From Pseudarthrobacter sp. C4D7 (GTDB taxonomy: Bacteria > Actinomycetota > Actinomycetes > Actinomycetales > Micrococcaceae): a stretch of DNA of 35,488 nucleotides. Shown here one piece after another: positions 7,528 to 16,867 of the stretch. Made by a program: the position numbers and the translations under genes. The stretch's first letter is position 1. Every line of letters starts with the position of its first letter. Under the pieces are notes generated by a model. That model was not told the origin of the DNA and ran no database searches. It worked only from the letters and a program-made list of their open reading frames with translations. The stretch spans positions 1-35,488 of the forward strand of contig NZ_JABFMW010000039.1 in assembly GCF_013359725.1 (NCBI RefSeq). The letters are read 5' to 3'.

Positions 7528-9915
7528 GTGACCAGCGGTGCCGCCGAAATAGAAGCCCACGCCCCCTCCGCCTCCGGCACCCAGCCCCCTCCCGCCGTCG
7601 AAACCCTGTCCATCGATGAGTTGGTCCAGCAGATGACGCTGGAGGAAAAGCTGGCGCAGCTGGTGGGGGTTTGGGTCAATGCCTCCACCGAGGGCGATTC
7701 CGTGGCCCCCCTGCAGAACGAGATGGCCGGTGAAGACCGCTCCTGGAAAGAGATGATTGCCTCCGGCCTGGGGCAGATCACCCGCATGTACGGCACGGTC
7801 CCCGTGGAACCGCTTGAGGGCGCGCGCCGGCTCGCTGCTGCCCAGCAGCAGGTCATGGCCGCCTCCCGCTTCGGCATTCCCGCCCAGGTCCATGAGGAAT
7901 GCCTGGCCGGGCTGGCCGCCTGGAAGGCCACGGCTTTTCCCGTTCCGCTGGCTTGGGGCGCCACTTTCAACCCCGCGCTGGTGCGCCGGATGGCCGGCCT
8001 TATCGGTGGGCAGATGCGGGCGCTGGGCGTTCACCAGGGACTGGCACCGGTCCTTGACGTGGTCCGGGACCTGCGGTGGGGCCGCGTGGAGGAAACCATC
8101 GGCGAGGACCCGCACCTGGTGGGAACGGTGGCCAGCGCCTACGTATCCGGGCTGGAGGCCGCAGGTATTGTGTCCACGCTGAAGCACTTCGTGGGCTACT
8201 CGGCGTCCCGTGCAGGGCGGAACCACGCGCCGGTGTCCATGGGTCCGCGCGAGGTGGCAGACGTCATGCTGCCACCCTTCGAAATGGCCCTGAAGCACGG
8301 TGGTGCACGGTCGGTCATGCACGCCTACACCGACATCGACGGCGTTCCCGCGGCCGCCAACCGTGCCCTGCTGACCACTTTGCTGCGCGACGAATGGGGC
8401 TTCGCCGGCACCGTGGTGGCGGACTACTTCGGCGTGGCTTTCCTGGACGTCACCCATGGGATTGCTGCCGATGCAGGCGAAGCCGCGGCCCTGGCCCTGG
8501 CCGCCGGCGTGGACGTGGAACTGCCCACCGTAAACTGTTACGGCAAACCCCTGCTGGAGCGCATCCGCTCAGGAGAGGTATCCGAAAGCCTGGTGGACAC
8601 CGCGCTGCGCCGGGTGCTCAGGCAAAAGCAGGAAGCCGGGCTGCTTTCGCCTGGCTTCGACCCGGCTCCCCCGGTCCTTGCTGCCGGGTCCATCGACCTG
8701 GATCCTGCCGCCAACAGGGAACTGGCACGGGAGATTGCCGCCCAGTCCCTGGTGCTGCTCACCAACAGGATGCACGACGGCGGCCCCGGCCTTCCGCTGC
8801 CCGGGGCCGCGCTGGCGTCCCTTGGCGTCGTGGGGCCGCTGGCAGAAGATCCGTTCGCCATGCTGGGCTGCTACTCCTTCGACGCGCACGTGGGCGCATC
8901 CCATCCTGACGTTCCCATGGGCATCGACGTTCCCACCGTGGCGGCCGCGGCCGCCCGGCGCTACGGGCAGGTGCGGACCGCCGCCACCGGAACCTGCGAG
9001 GCCATCGGGGAGGAACAGATCGCGGCAGCGTGCGCGATTGCCTCTTCGGTGGACACCTGCGTGATCGTGGTGGGCGACAACGCCGGTCTCTTTGGCCGCG
9101 GCACGTCCGGGGAAGGCAACGACGCTGCAGACCTTCGGCTGCCGGGCGACCAGCACCTCATGCTGGACAGCGTGCTGGCCGCAGCGGAGGATGCCGGGAC
9201 CCGGGCGGTGGTGGTCGTGCTCAGCGGCAGGCCCTACGCGCTGGGCGACTTTACAGAGCGGGCCGCGGCGATCGTGCAGGGATTCTTCCCGGGCGAGGAA
9301 GGGGCCGAAGCACTCTGGGATGTCCTGTCCGGAGCGGTGAATCCTTCCGGAAAACTGCCCGTCTCCGTTCCCCGGAGCTCCGGAGGCCAGCCGGGAACCT
9401 ACCTGCACAGCCGTCTTGCGGGTCCATCCGGCGTGAGCGCCCTGGACCCGTCGCCGCTGTTCAGCTTCGGCCACGGGCTCTCATACACGTCCTTCGAGTT
9501 CTCCGGCCACGTATCTGCTGCTCCTGCCATGTCCACGTCGGGCTCCGTGACCGTGGCCTGCACGGTCACCAACAGTGGGTCCGTCGACGGCGCTGAAGTG
9601 GTGCAGCTGTACCTGGAGGATCCCGTAGGCGAAGTAGTGCGGCCCGTCCGTGAGCTGATCGGCTATGCCCGCGTGGAACTTGCTGCCGGAGCCTCTGCCC
9701 GGGTGGAGTTCTCGGTGCACGCGGACAGGACCTCCTTCACGGGCCTGGACCTGCAGCGGGTGGTGACGCCGGGGCTGGTGAAACTGCACGTGGCCACCTC
9801 CAGCAGCTCCGAGGTCCACACCCACGAGATCATCCTGCACGGCGAGCGCCGCGTGGTGGGCTTCGAACGGGAGATGCTGACGCCGGCAACCGTGACGCCG
9901 CACCACCTGCGCTGA
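7528..9915 (+). CDS. Glycoside hydrolase family 3 beta-glycosidase (beta-xylosidase/beta-glucosidase type)
   Basis: Predicted 795-residue retaining glycosidase without a signal peptide, so probably cytoplasmic. Order: GH3 N-terminal barrel (about 30-370) with the substrate-binding K219-H220 in KHFVGYSASRAGRNHAP and the nucleophile Asp299 in TVVADYFGV; GH3 C-terminal alpha/beta domain (about 400-640, with VVGDNAGLFGRGTSGEGND); and a fibronectin-III-like domain at the end (about 680-770). The SASRAGRN and VADYFG wording resembles actinobacterial beta-xylosidases/beta-glucosidases. GTG start with AGGAGA 5 nt upstream. It diverges from the Gfo operon across a region with candidate LacI sites. It likely cleaves imported beta-linked oligosaccharides; the sugar is not determinable from sequence. 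Confidence 0.9.
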   Translation: MTSGAAEIEAHAPSASGTQPPPAVETLSIDELVQQMTLEEKLAQLVGVWVNASTEGDSVAPLQNEMAGEDRSWKEMIASGLGQITRMYGTVPVEPLEGARRLAAAQQQVMAASRFGIPAQVHEECLAGLAAWKATAFPVPLAWGATFNPALVRRMAGLIGGQMRALGVHQGLAPVLDVVRDLRWGRVEETIGEDPHLVGTVASAYVSGLEAAGIVSTLKHFVGYSASRAGRNHAPVSMGPREVADVMLPPFEMALKHGGARSVMHAYTDIDGVPAAANRALLTTLLRDEWGFAGTVVADYFGVAFLDVTHGIAADAGEAAALALAAGVDVELPTVNCYGKPLLERIRSGEVSESLVDTALRRVLRQKQEAGLLSPGFDPAPPVLAAGSIDLDPAANRELAREIAAQSLVLLTNRMHDGGPGLPLPGAALASLGVVGPLAEDPFAMLGCYSFDAHVGASHPDVPMGIDVPTVAAAAARRYGQVRTAATGTCEAIGEEQIAAACAIASSVDTCVIVVGDNAGLFGRGTSGEGNDAADLRLPGDQHLMLDSVLAAAEDAGTRAVVVVLSGRPYALGDFTERAAAIVQGFFPGEEGAEALWDVLSGAVNPSGKLPVSVPRSSGGQPGTYLHSRLAGPSGVSALDPSPLFSFGHGLSYTSFEFSGHVSAAPAMSTSGSVTVACTVTNSGSVDGAEVVQLYLEDPVGEVVRPVRELIGYARVELAAGASARVEFSVHADRTSFTGLDLQRVVTPGLVKLHVATSSSSEVHTHEIILHGERRVVGFEREMLTPATVTPHHLR

Positions 9916-9937
9916 CCGGCAGACCGGATCCGGCGTT

Positions 9938-10912
9938 TCACCCGCCCCGGCCGTGTACCGTCCTGGCGTTATTGGGTGGTTCCCCAACGTCGTGGACGGT
10001 GTGCCCGCTGCAGGCCATGGTGGTGACGCTGGCCCGCGCAGGCCATGCCATGTTTGCCAAGGTCGAAAAGTTCGAGGACTTCGAGGACATTGACCTCCCC
10101 ACCGGGCCCGGGCCGTTCCGGAGCCGTCCCCGCGACCTCGCCGCCACCCTCCAGGCCGCAGCTTCCCGCACCGACTGAACGCCAGGCCCACCCCGGAGGG
10201 TCCAGCCGGGCCCGGCCGGCCCCTGTCCTCCTGCGGTGAATTTTTCTTCCACGTGCCGCAGGAGCGGCCGGCTGTTCAGGCACAAAAGGAACACCACGGC
10301 GCCGGCGATGACCGGCAACAGGTACGCGGTGCTCACCAGCAAAAGGGTGGCTGTCACGAACACGATGCCCAGGTTTCCGAGGGCTGCCCGCTTCCGGGCG
10401 CTGAAGCTGTACAGGGACAGGCGGTACAGGTCACGCGTGCGGAACGAGAAGCGTGACAGCAGCAGCAGTGCGTGGAACGCCGCAGTGCCCACCAGGAGAG
10501 CAAGGACCAGCAACGCCAATCGAAGAGCCGGCGCGGCGGGTCCGGCTGTTCCCGGCGATGGCACTGCAGCCAGGTTCACCGCGATCACGGTGAGGATGAG
10601 CAGGTACGGTGTCCAGGCCCGCACGGCCTGGACACCGCTCACCCGGTAACCGCGCATAAAGTCCCGGTACACCTGGCCCTCGTGCCCGGCAAGCATCCGG
10701 TTGAAGGCGTAGAGGCAGGCGGCCAGGGCGGGCCCGGCAGGCACCAGCGCCACAGGAATCAACCAGGCACCGGCTGCCGGGGCAGCCAGCAGGGCCGGCA
10801 ACAGCAGGATGTTGGCCAGGACCAGCAGAGCCGAGCCCGTCATGACGCCCGCCACCGTGCCGGCCGCCCTGAACAGGGGGCCGGCACCGTACTCCGCCTT
10901 CTTCTGAACCAC
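9938..10912 (-). CDS. DUF624 (YesL-like) membrane protein with unusual C-terminal tail
   Basis: Predicted 324-residue protein. About the first 225 residues are a typical DUF624 membrane protein: several hydrophobic helices, RDFMRGYRVSG and the closing CLNSRPLLRHVEEKF. Genes of this family accompany LplB/YtcP-type sugar importers, as here: it is the last gene of the GH42 operon, 48 bp after the binding-protein gene. The GTG at 10912 is preferred to the TTG at 10915 because GGAAAGG then sits 6 nt away. The roughly 95 residues after EEKF are Gly/Arg/Ser-rich and unlike the family, suggesting loss of the normal stop codon or a frameshift. The role of DUF624 is not established; an accessory role in transport is only suspected. 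Confidence 0.7.
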   Translation of the reverse strand: MVQKKAEYGAGPLFRAAGTVAGVMTGSALLVLANILLLPALLAAPAAGAWLIPVALVPAGPALAACLYAFNRMLAGHEGQVYRDFMRGYRVSGVQAVRAWTPYLLILTVIAVNLAAVPSPGTAGPAAPALRLALLVLALLVGTAAFHALLLLSRFSFRTRDLYRLSLYSFSARKRAALGNLGIVFVTATLLLVSTAYLLPVIAGAVVFLLCLNSRPLLRHVEEKFTAGGQGPAGPGWTLRGGPGVQSVREAAAWRVAARSRGRLRNGPGPVGRSMSSKSSNFSTLANMAWPARASVTTMACSGHTVHDVGEPPNNARTVHGRGG

Positions 10913-10960
10913 CAACTGCCTTTCCGTCCCGGCGGAAGCCTGCTGCCGCCGTCGTACCTT

Positions 10961-12580
10961 CTACTTCTTGTCCGCGTAGGCCTTGTACGCCTTGTTGGCC
11001 AAATCTACATACTTGCCCATGCCCTTGCTGTCCAGCTCCTTGATGTAGGCATCGAACTCGGAGAGGGGCCGCTGCCCGGTGATGAACTTCAGGGTGTTCT
11101 GCTTGACGTGGTCCTTCAGCGGAGTGAGCACCAGCGTGGCCTGTTCGCGGTCCGTGTCACTGAACGGCACGGGCGGCGCCACCGGCCTGGGGGTCTTGCT
11201 CTTCATGGCCTTCTGGAACGCCAACTCCTCGTCGTTGAACGTGGACTGCAGCAGGTCCGTGGTGCCGCCGTAGGAGAAGTTGCCGCCCGAGAAGCCATAG
11301 TCGACGCGAAGGTCTTTGGTGCCGGCGGGGTTCAGGCCCTGGAAGTTGATGTCCTTGGCCAGCACCCGCTTGCTTCCCTCCTTGGTGTAGGTGGTGCCCT
11401 GCACGCCCCATTTGGCGAACTCCTGGCCGGCATCGCTGTAGAACAACCAGTCGATGTATTGCATCAGTGCCACGAAGCTGTCCTTGTCCTTCACCGACGA
11501 GTTCAGCATGATGCCGTTCTCCAGCCGCGAGCCGCCGATGACGTCGCCGGCGGGGCCACCGGGCACGGTGATCTTGCGGACGGTGAAGTTGCCCTTGCCC
11601 AGGGACTGCTCCATGGACGTGCGGTAGGTGATGATGTTCTGCGAGTTGGCACTGATCACGAACGACTTGCCCGACGTGAACTTCTGGATGGCGGAATCAT
11701 CGGTCTGGGTGAAGCTTTCGGGATCCATCAAGCCCTCGGACACCAGGGAGTTGAAGTACGTCACCAGGTCCTTGAACTGGCCGGAGGCAGCGCCGAACGC
11801 GAACTGCTTCTTGCTCTCATCAAAAGTCAGCCCGTCCACCAGGCCCCAGCCGGCAACCGTGCCGTAGGCAGTGCCTGCAATGTTGAGCACGCTGTTGCCG
11901 TTGAAGCGGTCGGAGAAGGGCACCACGTCCGGGTGGTTCTTCTTCAGTTTCCGCAGCACCTCGCGGAACTCGTCCCAGGTCTTGGGCTCAGCGATCCCGT
12001 CCTTCTCGAGCACGTCCGTGCGGAACGCGAGCGTGTAGTCCGGCCAGAGTTCCTCATGCAGGCCCGGGAGGACGTAATACTTGCCGTCCTCCTGGGTGAG
12101 GCCTGCGATCTCAGGCTCCAGCTTCCACTTCTTGACCTTGTCCTGGTAATGCGGCATGAGGTCCACGTAATCGCTGACCGGGAGGACCGCGCCGGAGGAC
12201 ACGTAGGCGCTCTCCTGGCCCGGGTAGGTCTTGGCGATGATTTCCGGAGCGCTCCCGGAGCTGATCAGCAGACTGCGCTTCTGTTCATAGTCGCTGCTGG
12301 GGACGATGGTGGGCTGCAGCGTGACGTTGTTGTCGCTGGCCATCTTGGTGAACAGCAGCCAGTCCTTCTTATAGGGATAGGTGGGCTGGTCGCTGAAAAG
12401 GAACGTGAAGCTCAATGGCGCCGTCGCCTTGAACGTGTCCCCTACTCCAAAACTGTCCATCGCGCCGTTGCGTGCTTTGGAGGTGTCCACTTTGCTGCCG
12501 GAATCAGAGTCACACCCGGCCATCACCAGGCCGAAGGCTGCAAGCGCGGACAGGCCGAGGAAATCTCGTCTGCGGATCAT
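10961..12580 (-). CDS. Extracellular sugar-binding lipoprotein of an ABC importer
   Basis: Predicted 539-residue solute-binding protein of the large (LipO/YtcQ-like) class that pairs with LplB and YtcP permeases. The N-terminus is a twin-arginine-type lipoprotein signal (RRRDFLGLSALAAFGLVMAGC, lipid-modified Cys23). The start at 12580 is chosen because AAAGGA lies 6 nt upstream; an in-frame ATG 15 nt earlier overlaps this ribosome site. The mature protein is a two-lobe binding fold with aromatic-rich segments suited to carbohydrate. It follows the YtcP-like permease by 21 bp. The GH42 gene in the operon suggests a galactoside or galactan fragment as ligand (inference). Confidence 0.88.
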   Translation of the reverse strand: MIRRRDFLGLSALAAFGLVMAGCDSDSGSKVDTSKARNGAMDSFGVGDTFKATAPLSFTFLFSDQPTYPYKKDWLLFTKMASDNNVTLQPTIVPSSDYEQKRSLLISSGSAPEIIAKTYPGQESAYVSSGAVLPVSDYVDLMPHYQDKVKKWKLEPEIAGLTQEDGKYYVLPGLHEELWPDYTLAFRTDVLEKDGIAEPKTWDEFREVLRKLKKNHPDVVPFSDRFNGNSVLNIAGTAYGTVAGWGLVDGLTFDESKKQFAFGAASGQFKDLVTYFNSLVSEGLMDPESFTQTDDSAIQKFTSGKSFVISANSQNIITYRTSMEQSLGKGNFTVRKITVPGGPAGDVIGGSRLENGIMLNSSVKDKDSFVALMQYIDWLFYSDAGQEFAKWGVQGTTYTKEGSKRVLAKDINFQGLNPAGTKDLRVDYGFSGGNFSYGGTTDLLQSTFNDEELAFQKAMKSKTPRPVAPPVPFSDTDREQATLVLTPLKDHVKQNTLKFITGQRPLSEFDAYIKELDSKGMGKYVDLANKAYKAYADKK

Positions 12581-12601
12581 GGGTTTTCCTTTCATAACGG
12601 G

Positions 12602-13543
12602 TTATTCCTTGACGGAGCCGAGCATGACGCCCGAAAAGAAGTACTTCTGGACGAACGGGTAGACGCACAGGATGGGAATGACGGTGAGCACGATGGTCAC
12701 CGACTGGATGTTGGCGGCGATCTGGCCCACGTTCTCTGCGGTGCCGCCTGCCGAGCCGGCGGTGGTGACGCCGGCAATCATGTTGCGGAGGTAGATGGTC
12801 ACTGGAAAGAGGTCGGGGTTGTCCAGGTACAGGAAGGCCTGGAACCAGGAGTTCCAGTTGGCGACGGCGTAGAACAGCACCATGGTGGCCACGATCGCCT
12901 TGCTCAGCGGCAGCACCACCTTGAAGAGGACCCCGTACTGGGTGAGGCCGTCGATGGCTGCCGCTTCCTCCAGTTCCCGCGGCATGTTCTCGAAGAACGA
13001 CTTCATGATCAGCAGGTTGAAGACGCTGATGGCGTTGGGCAGCACCACCGCCCACAAGGTGTCCCGCATGCCCAGCGACGTGATGAGCACGTAGTTGGGG
13101 ATCAGGCCGCCGTTGAAGAACATGGTGAACACGGCGATGCCGATGAACACGCTGCGGCCCTTGAGGTCCTTTTTGGCGATGGCGTAGGCGAAGCTGGTGG
13201 TCAGCACCATCGAAATGGCCGTGGCCACCACGGTGTACAGGACGGTGTTGCCGTAGTTCCGCCAGAACACCGAATCCGCCAGGATCAGCTGGTACGTCTC
13301 CGTGTTGAACCCCAGCGGGAACAGGTTGACCTGACCCGCGTTGATGAATCCTTCGCTGGAGAAGCTCTGGGCAAGGATGTTCAGGAACGGGTACATCGTC
13401 AGGAACACCACCACCAGCAGGAACGCGAGGTTGGCCACCCGGAACACCCGCATGCTGCGGGAAACCTTCATGTCCTTGACCAGGACTCCGGTGTCCTTGC
13501 CAGCTGTTTTCACGCGGACCTCTTTCACTGCCGGCTCTTTCAC
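12602..13543 (-). CDS. ABC sugar permease, YtcP/AraQ type
   Basis: Predicted 313-residue inner-membrane permease with six helices. It carries the cytoplasmic EAA loop as ELEEAAAIDGLTQYGVLFKVVLP, which docks the ATPase. FTMFFNGGLIPNYVL and the C-terminal YFFSGVMLGSVKE are typical of the YtcP branch. The GTG at 13543 is chosen because AAAGGGG sits 5 nt upstream; an alternative GTG at 13558 overlaps the stop of the preceding permease. The larger open frame to 14299 is only an out-of-frame reading of that neighbour. No ATPase gene is present in the operon; such importers usually borrow a shared MsmX/MsiK-type ATPase. Confidence 0.88.
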   Translation of the reverse strand: MKEPAVKEVRVKTAGKDTGVLVKDMKVSRSMRVFRVANLAFLLVVVFLTMYPFLNILAQSFSSEGFINAGQVNLFPLGFNTETYQLILADSVFWRNYGNTVLYTVVATAISMVLTTSFAYAIAKKDLKGRSVFIGIAVFTMFFNGGLIPNYVLITSLGMRDTLWAVVLPNAISVFNLLIMKSFFENMPRELEEAAAIDGLTQYGVLFKVVLPLSKAIVATMVLFYAVANWNSWFQAFLYLDNPDLFPVTIYLRNMIAGVTTAGSAGGTAENVGQIAANIQSVTIVLTVIPILCVYPFVQKYFFSGVMLGSVKE

Positions 13544-13554
13544 GGTTGCCCCTT

Positions 13555-14535
13555 TCACCACAGGCTCGTTCCGGCGAGCCGCTTGGAGATGGCGTTCGCG
13601 GACAGGATCAGCGTGAGGCCGATGACGGATTCGAACATCCCGATCGCAGCGGCATAGCTGAAGTTGGACGATTCCAGGCCCACCCGGTACAGGTAGGTGG
13701 AGATGACATCCGAGGTCTCGTAGTTGAGCGGGTTGTAGATCAGGAGGATTTTTTCGAAGCCCACGGCCATGAACGTGCCGATGTTCAGGATCAGCAGCGT
13801 GATGATGGTGGGCCGGATGGCCGGGAGGGTCACGTGCCAGGTCTGCTGCCAGCGGTTGGCGCCATCGATCCGTGCGGCCTCGTACAGGGATTCGTCCACG
13901 CGGGTCAGCGCCGCCAGGTACAGGATGGCGCCCCAGCCCATGGTCTGCCACACCTCGGAGCTGATGTACATGGGCCGGAACCAGGCAGCGTCCTGGGTGA
14001 AGTTCACCGTGGTGCCGAACAGTGTGCTGGCGATCTGGTTCACGGTGCCGGTCATGGAGAAGTTCTGCAGGATCATGCCGGCGATGATCACCACGGACAT
14101 GAAGTGCGGCAGGTAGGCCACGGTCTGCACGAATTTCTTGAACTTCTGGGAGCGAAGCTCGTTGAGCATGAGCGCAAAAATGATGGGCATGGGGAAGCAG
14201 AACAGCAGTGTCAGCACGCCCAGCATGATCGTGTTCTGGAAGGCCTGCCAGAAGCTGGGATCGTTGATGAAAAGCGTGACGTACTTCAGTCCCACCCATT
14301 TCTCGCCGAAGATGCTGCCGCCTGGCTGGAACTGCCGGAAGGCGATGACGTTGCCGGCCATCGGCAGGTACCGGAAGATGGCAAAGTAGGCCAGCGGCAG
14401 CAGCACCAGCGTGTACAGCCGCCAGTCGCGCTTGATGGCCAGTTTCCAGCTGCCGGGTTTGTTGCGGCGGTTCCGCGCAGCCTGGGGCGGCTCCGGGGTG
14501 ACCGCCTCGGGAGGTACTTCCAATCGCATGGCCAT
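13555..14535 (-). CDS. ABC sugar permease, LplB type
   Basis: Predicted 326-residue inner-membrane permease. After a basic N-terminal tail come helices starting at YTLVLLPLAYFAIFRYLPM; the LplB signature WVGLKYVTLF and the EAA loop YEAARIDGANRWQQTWHVTLP are clear. It is the partner of the YtcP-type permease, whose gene overlaps or abuts its TGA. AGGAGG lies 5 nt before the ATG at 14535, and the GH42 stop is 9 bp upstream, so the operon is tightly packed. Confidence 0.9.
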   Translation of the reverse strand: MAMRLEVPPEAVTPEPPQAARNRRNKPGSWKLAIKRDWRLYTLVLLPLAYFAIFRYLPMAGNVIAFRQFQPGGSIFGEKWVGLKYVTLFINDPSFWQAFQNTIMLGVLTLLFCFPMPIIFALMLNELRSQKFKKFVQTVAYLPHFMSVVIIAGMILQNFSMTGTVNQIASTLFGTTVNFTQDAAWFRPMYISSEVWQTMGWGAILYLAALTRVDESLYEAARIDGANRWQQTWHVTLPAIRPTIITLLILNIGTFMAVGFEKILLIYNPLNYETSDVISTYLYRVGLESSNFSYAAAIGMFESVIGLTLILSANAISKRLAGTSLW

Positions 14536-14544
14536 GAGTGCCTC

Positions 14545-16632
14545 CTACCGGCCGTCTTCTGCGGATGTGTTGTCTGAGGTGGTGGTGCCTGCGGGTGCTT
14601 CCTGCAGCACCAGGACGCCGTTGGCGGCAAGCTCCACCGCCCCGGTGGCGGGGGTGCCGTTGAGCACGTCGGTGCCGCCTGGCCCCACGTCCACCCGGAC
14701 AGGCGCATCGTTGTGGTTGAGGACCAGCAGGTAGCTGTGGCCGTTGCCCGTACGACGCCGGACCTGCACTCCCAGCGGCGCGTCCAGTTCGGGAAGAATG
14801 CCCGCGGCCGTCCTTTCGGCGTCGAGCAGGTCCGCCAGGAAGGTGCTGTCCACCCGGGCCGAAAGATAGACGGCGGTGCCGCGGCCAAAGCTGTTGCGGG
14901 TGACGGCCGGTGAGCCGGCCAGCCGGCCCGATGCGTAACTGGCCAGGACGTCCGCCGAGGTGGTGTGCAGGTGCTCAGTCCAGTAGTCGGCTGAGGCCGT
15001 GCCGCCGTCGGCGGTCGAAAGCTTGACGGCCTCGCCTTCCCCGGCGAGCGGGTGCATTTCTTCGCTCCATGCGCCAAGGACGTTGCGCAGCGCACCGGGG
15101 TAGCCGCCCAGCCGGATGGTGTTGTCCTGGTCCACGATGCCCGAAAGGTAGCTGGCTACCAGGCGTCCACCGCCGGCCACGTAGGCTTCGATGTTCTGCG
15201 CTGCCTGGTCTGTCAGCAGATAGGTGGCAGGCAGTACCACCAGGCTGTACTGGCCAAGGTCCGCCTTGGTATCCACGAAATCCACGGGAATGTTGGCGTC
15301 GAAGAACGGCCGGTACAGGCGGAGGACCTCCGCCGGATAGTTAAGGTCGGACCGCGGGGAGTTGCCCAGTTCCAGCGCCCACCAGCAGTCCCAGTCAAAA
15401 ACCATGGCCACCCTGGCGCTGGTGGAGGTGCCAGTGATACCGGCCAGGCTCTTCAATTCCCGGCCAAGCCCGCAGACCTCCCTGAAAACGCGCGTGTTGG
15501 GTCCGGCATGGTTGACCATGCCGGAGTGGAAGCGTTCGGTGCCGCCCTTGGCCTGGCGCCATTGGAAGAAAAGGATGGAATCTGCGCCTTGTGCGATGGC
15601 CTGGAAGGAGCCCAGCCGCATTTTTCCCGGGAGCTTGGAGACATTGACCGGCCACTGACTGACGGCGCCGGTGGCCTGTTCCATCACCAGCCACGGCTGG
15701 CCCTGGCGCAGCGAGCGCATCAGGTCGAAGTTCAGGGCGGCTGCGACGTGCGCATCCTCCTCCCGCGGGTCCGGATAGATATCCAGGGCGGCGGCATCTT
15801 CTTCAGCGGCCCAGGCCCAGTAGTCGTTGTTCTTGTAGAAGCGCATGAAGTTGGTGACGATGGGCAGGTCCGGGGTGTGCCGGCGCAGGATGTCCCGCTC
15901 GGCCTTGAAGTGCGCCAGCATGCTGTCCGAGGTGAACCGGTGGTAATCCAGGCGGCGGGAGGGGTTTGACCAGGTGCGGGGCTGGGCCGGGGCATTGACC
16001 TGGCCCCAGTCGGAATAGCGCTGGCCCCACACGTCGGTACTCCAGGCCTGGTTCAGTTCTTCGAGGTCGCCGTACTTCTCCTGCAGCCATGTCCGGAAGG
16101 CCCGGTCAGCGTGCGGGCCGTAGGAGACGGGTCCGTACTCGTTGTTGACGTGCCACATGCACAGGGCCGGGTGGGCGGCGTACCGCTCCCCCATCTTTTC
16201 CGCCATGGCCAGGGACCTTTCCCGGTACACCGGGTGCGAGACGTCGAAGTGCTGGCGGGATCCGAAGCCGAACGTGGAGCCATCGGCCAGGACGGGAAGG
16301 ATGTCCGGGTGCTGGGCCACCAGCCATGCCGGCGGGACCGCGTCCGGAGTGGCCAGGTCCACGCCGATGCCGTTCGCGTGCAGCAGGTCCATGATGTCAT
16401 CCAGCCAGCCGAAGTCGTAGGCGCCGTCCGCCGGTTCAAGCCTGCTCCAGGAGAAGACCGCCAGGGTGACCAGGTTGACTCCGGCTTCCTTCATGAGAAG
16501 CACGTCCTCGTCCCACACCTCGCGGGGCCATTGTTCGGGGTTGTAGTCGCCGCCGTAGGCTATCCCGCCAAGCCGTTCATGCAGGCGTTTCAAACGCTGC
16601 CGGGAGGTACTGCTGCTCTGCTCGCTGGTCAT
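14545..16632 (-). CDS. Glycoside hydrolase family 42 beta-galactosidase
   Basis: Predicted 695-residue retaining beta-galactosidase. The GH42 barrel opens with IAYGGDYNPEQWPREVWDED. The acid/base Glu lies in WHVNNEYGP (about residue 165) and the nucleophile Glu in LVMEQATGAV (about 318). A trimerisation/glutamine-amidotransferase-like domain (about 400-600) and a C-terminal beta domain complete the usual length. No signal peptide, so it should act on imported galactosides. The second of two adjacent ATGs is preferred because AGAGGAC then has 5 nt spacing. It heads the operon with LplB, YtcP, binding protein and DUF624. Its promoter carries a 19-bp dyad, GAAACTATCGTAAAGTTTC, matching elements near the GH3 gene. 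Confidence 0.93.
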   Translation of the reverse strand: MTSEQSSSTSRQRLKRLHERLGGIAYGGDYNPEQWPREVWDEDVLLMKEAGVNLVTLAVFSWSRLEPADGAYDFGWLDDIMDLLHANGIGVDLATPDAVPPAWLVAQHPDILPVLADGSTFGFGSRQHFDVSHPVYRERSLAMAEKMGERYAAHPALCMWHVNNEYGPVSYGPHADRAFRTWLQEKYGDLEELNQAWSTDVWGQRYSDWGQVNAPAQPRTWSNPSRRLDYHRFTSDSMLAHFKAERDILRRHTPDLPIVTNFMRFYKNNDYWAWAAEEDAAALDIYPDPREEDAHVAAALNFDLMRSLRQGQPWLVMEQATGAVSQWPVNVSKLPGKMRLGSFQAIAQGADSILFFQWRQAKGGTERFHSGMVNHAGPNTRVFREVCGLGRELKSLAGITGTSTSARVAMVFDWDCWWALELGNSPRSDLNYPAEVLRLYRPFFDANIPVDFVDTKADLGQYSLVVLPATYLLTDQAAQNIEAYVAGGGRLVASYLSGIVDQDNTIRLGGYPGALRNVLGAWSEEMHPLAGEGEAVKLSTADGGTASADYWTEHLHTTSADVLASYASGRLAGSPAVTRNSFGRGTAVYLSARVDSTFLADLLDAERTAAGILPELDAPLGVQVRRRTGNGHSYLLVLNHNDAPVRVDVGPGGTDVLNGTPATGAVELAANGVLVLQEAPAGTTTSDNTSAEDGR

Positions 16633-16695
16633 CATTGTCCTCTGGTAGGCATGTTGGCCGCGGGATCCCCACCGGTGCGACCTGCATCACAGTGA

Positions 16696-16725
16696 GAAAC
16701 TATCGTAAAGTTTCAGCAATAACAA
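16696..16725 (-). promoter_or_regulatory. GH42 operon promoter with overlapping LacI-type operator
   Basis: On the minus strand, TTGTTA (16720-16725) and TAGTTT (16697-16702) are 17 bp apart, a plausible sigma-70-like promoter. The 19-bp dyad GAAACT-N7-AGTTTC at 16696-16714, centred on 16705, covers the spacer and -10, the classic position for repression. The half-sites match those upstream of the GH3 gene. Confidence 0.6.
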
Positions 16726-16867
16726 CAGGTTCAGCCAACTGGGAGCGGACTATTTGGCGCGCGGAAAGTCCGCCTGGGGCCAAGGAGGGCCGAATATTCC
16801 CGGAAATGGAGGGTCAGGCGCAGTTGCGCGGCAAGAGACGCCGGTGTTGGAATTTCGCGCCGTCAAG

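Noticed and set aside
9924..9933. CCGGATCCGG palindrome between the convergent GH3 and DUF624 genes
   Set aside because: Only 10 bp with no loop, so it cannot form a useful terminator hairpin.
10472..13657. A 1061-codon open frame on the plus strand
   Set aside because: It is antisense to the binding-protein and permease genes, rich in His/Gln/Arg/Gly with no recognisable domain; a by-product of high GC content.
12602..14299. A 565-codon reading that would fuse sequence to the YtcP-type permease
   Set aside because: Its first half is an out-of-frame reading of the LplB-type permease; the real start with a ribosome site is at 13543.
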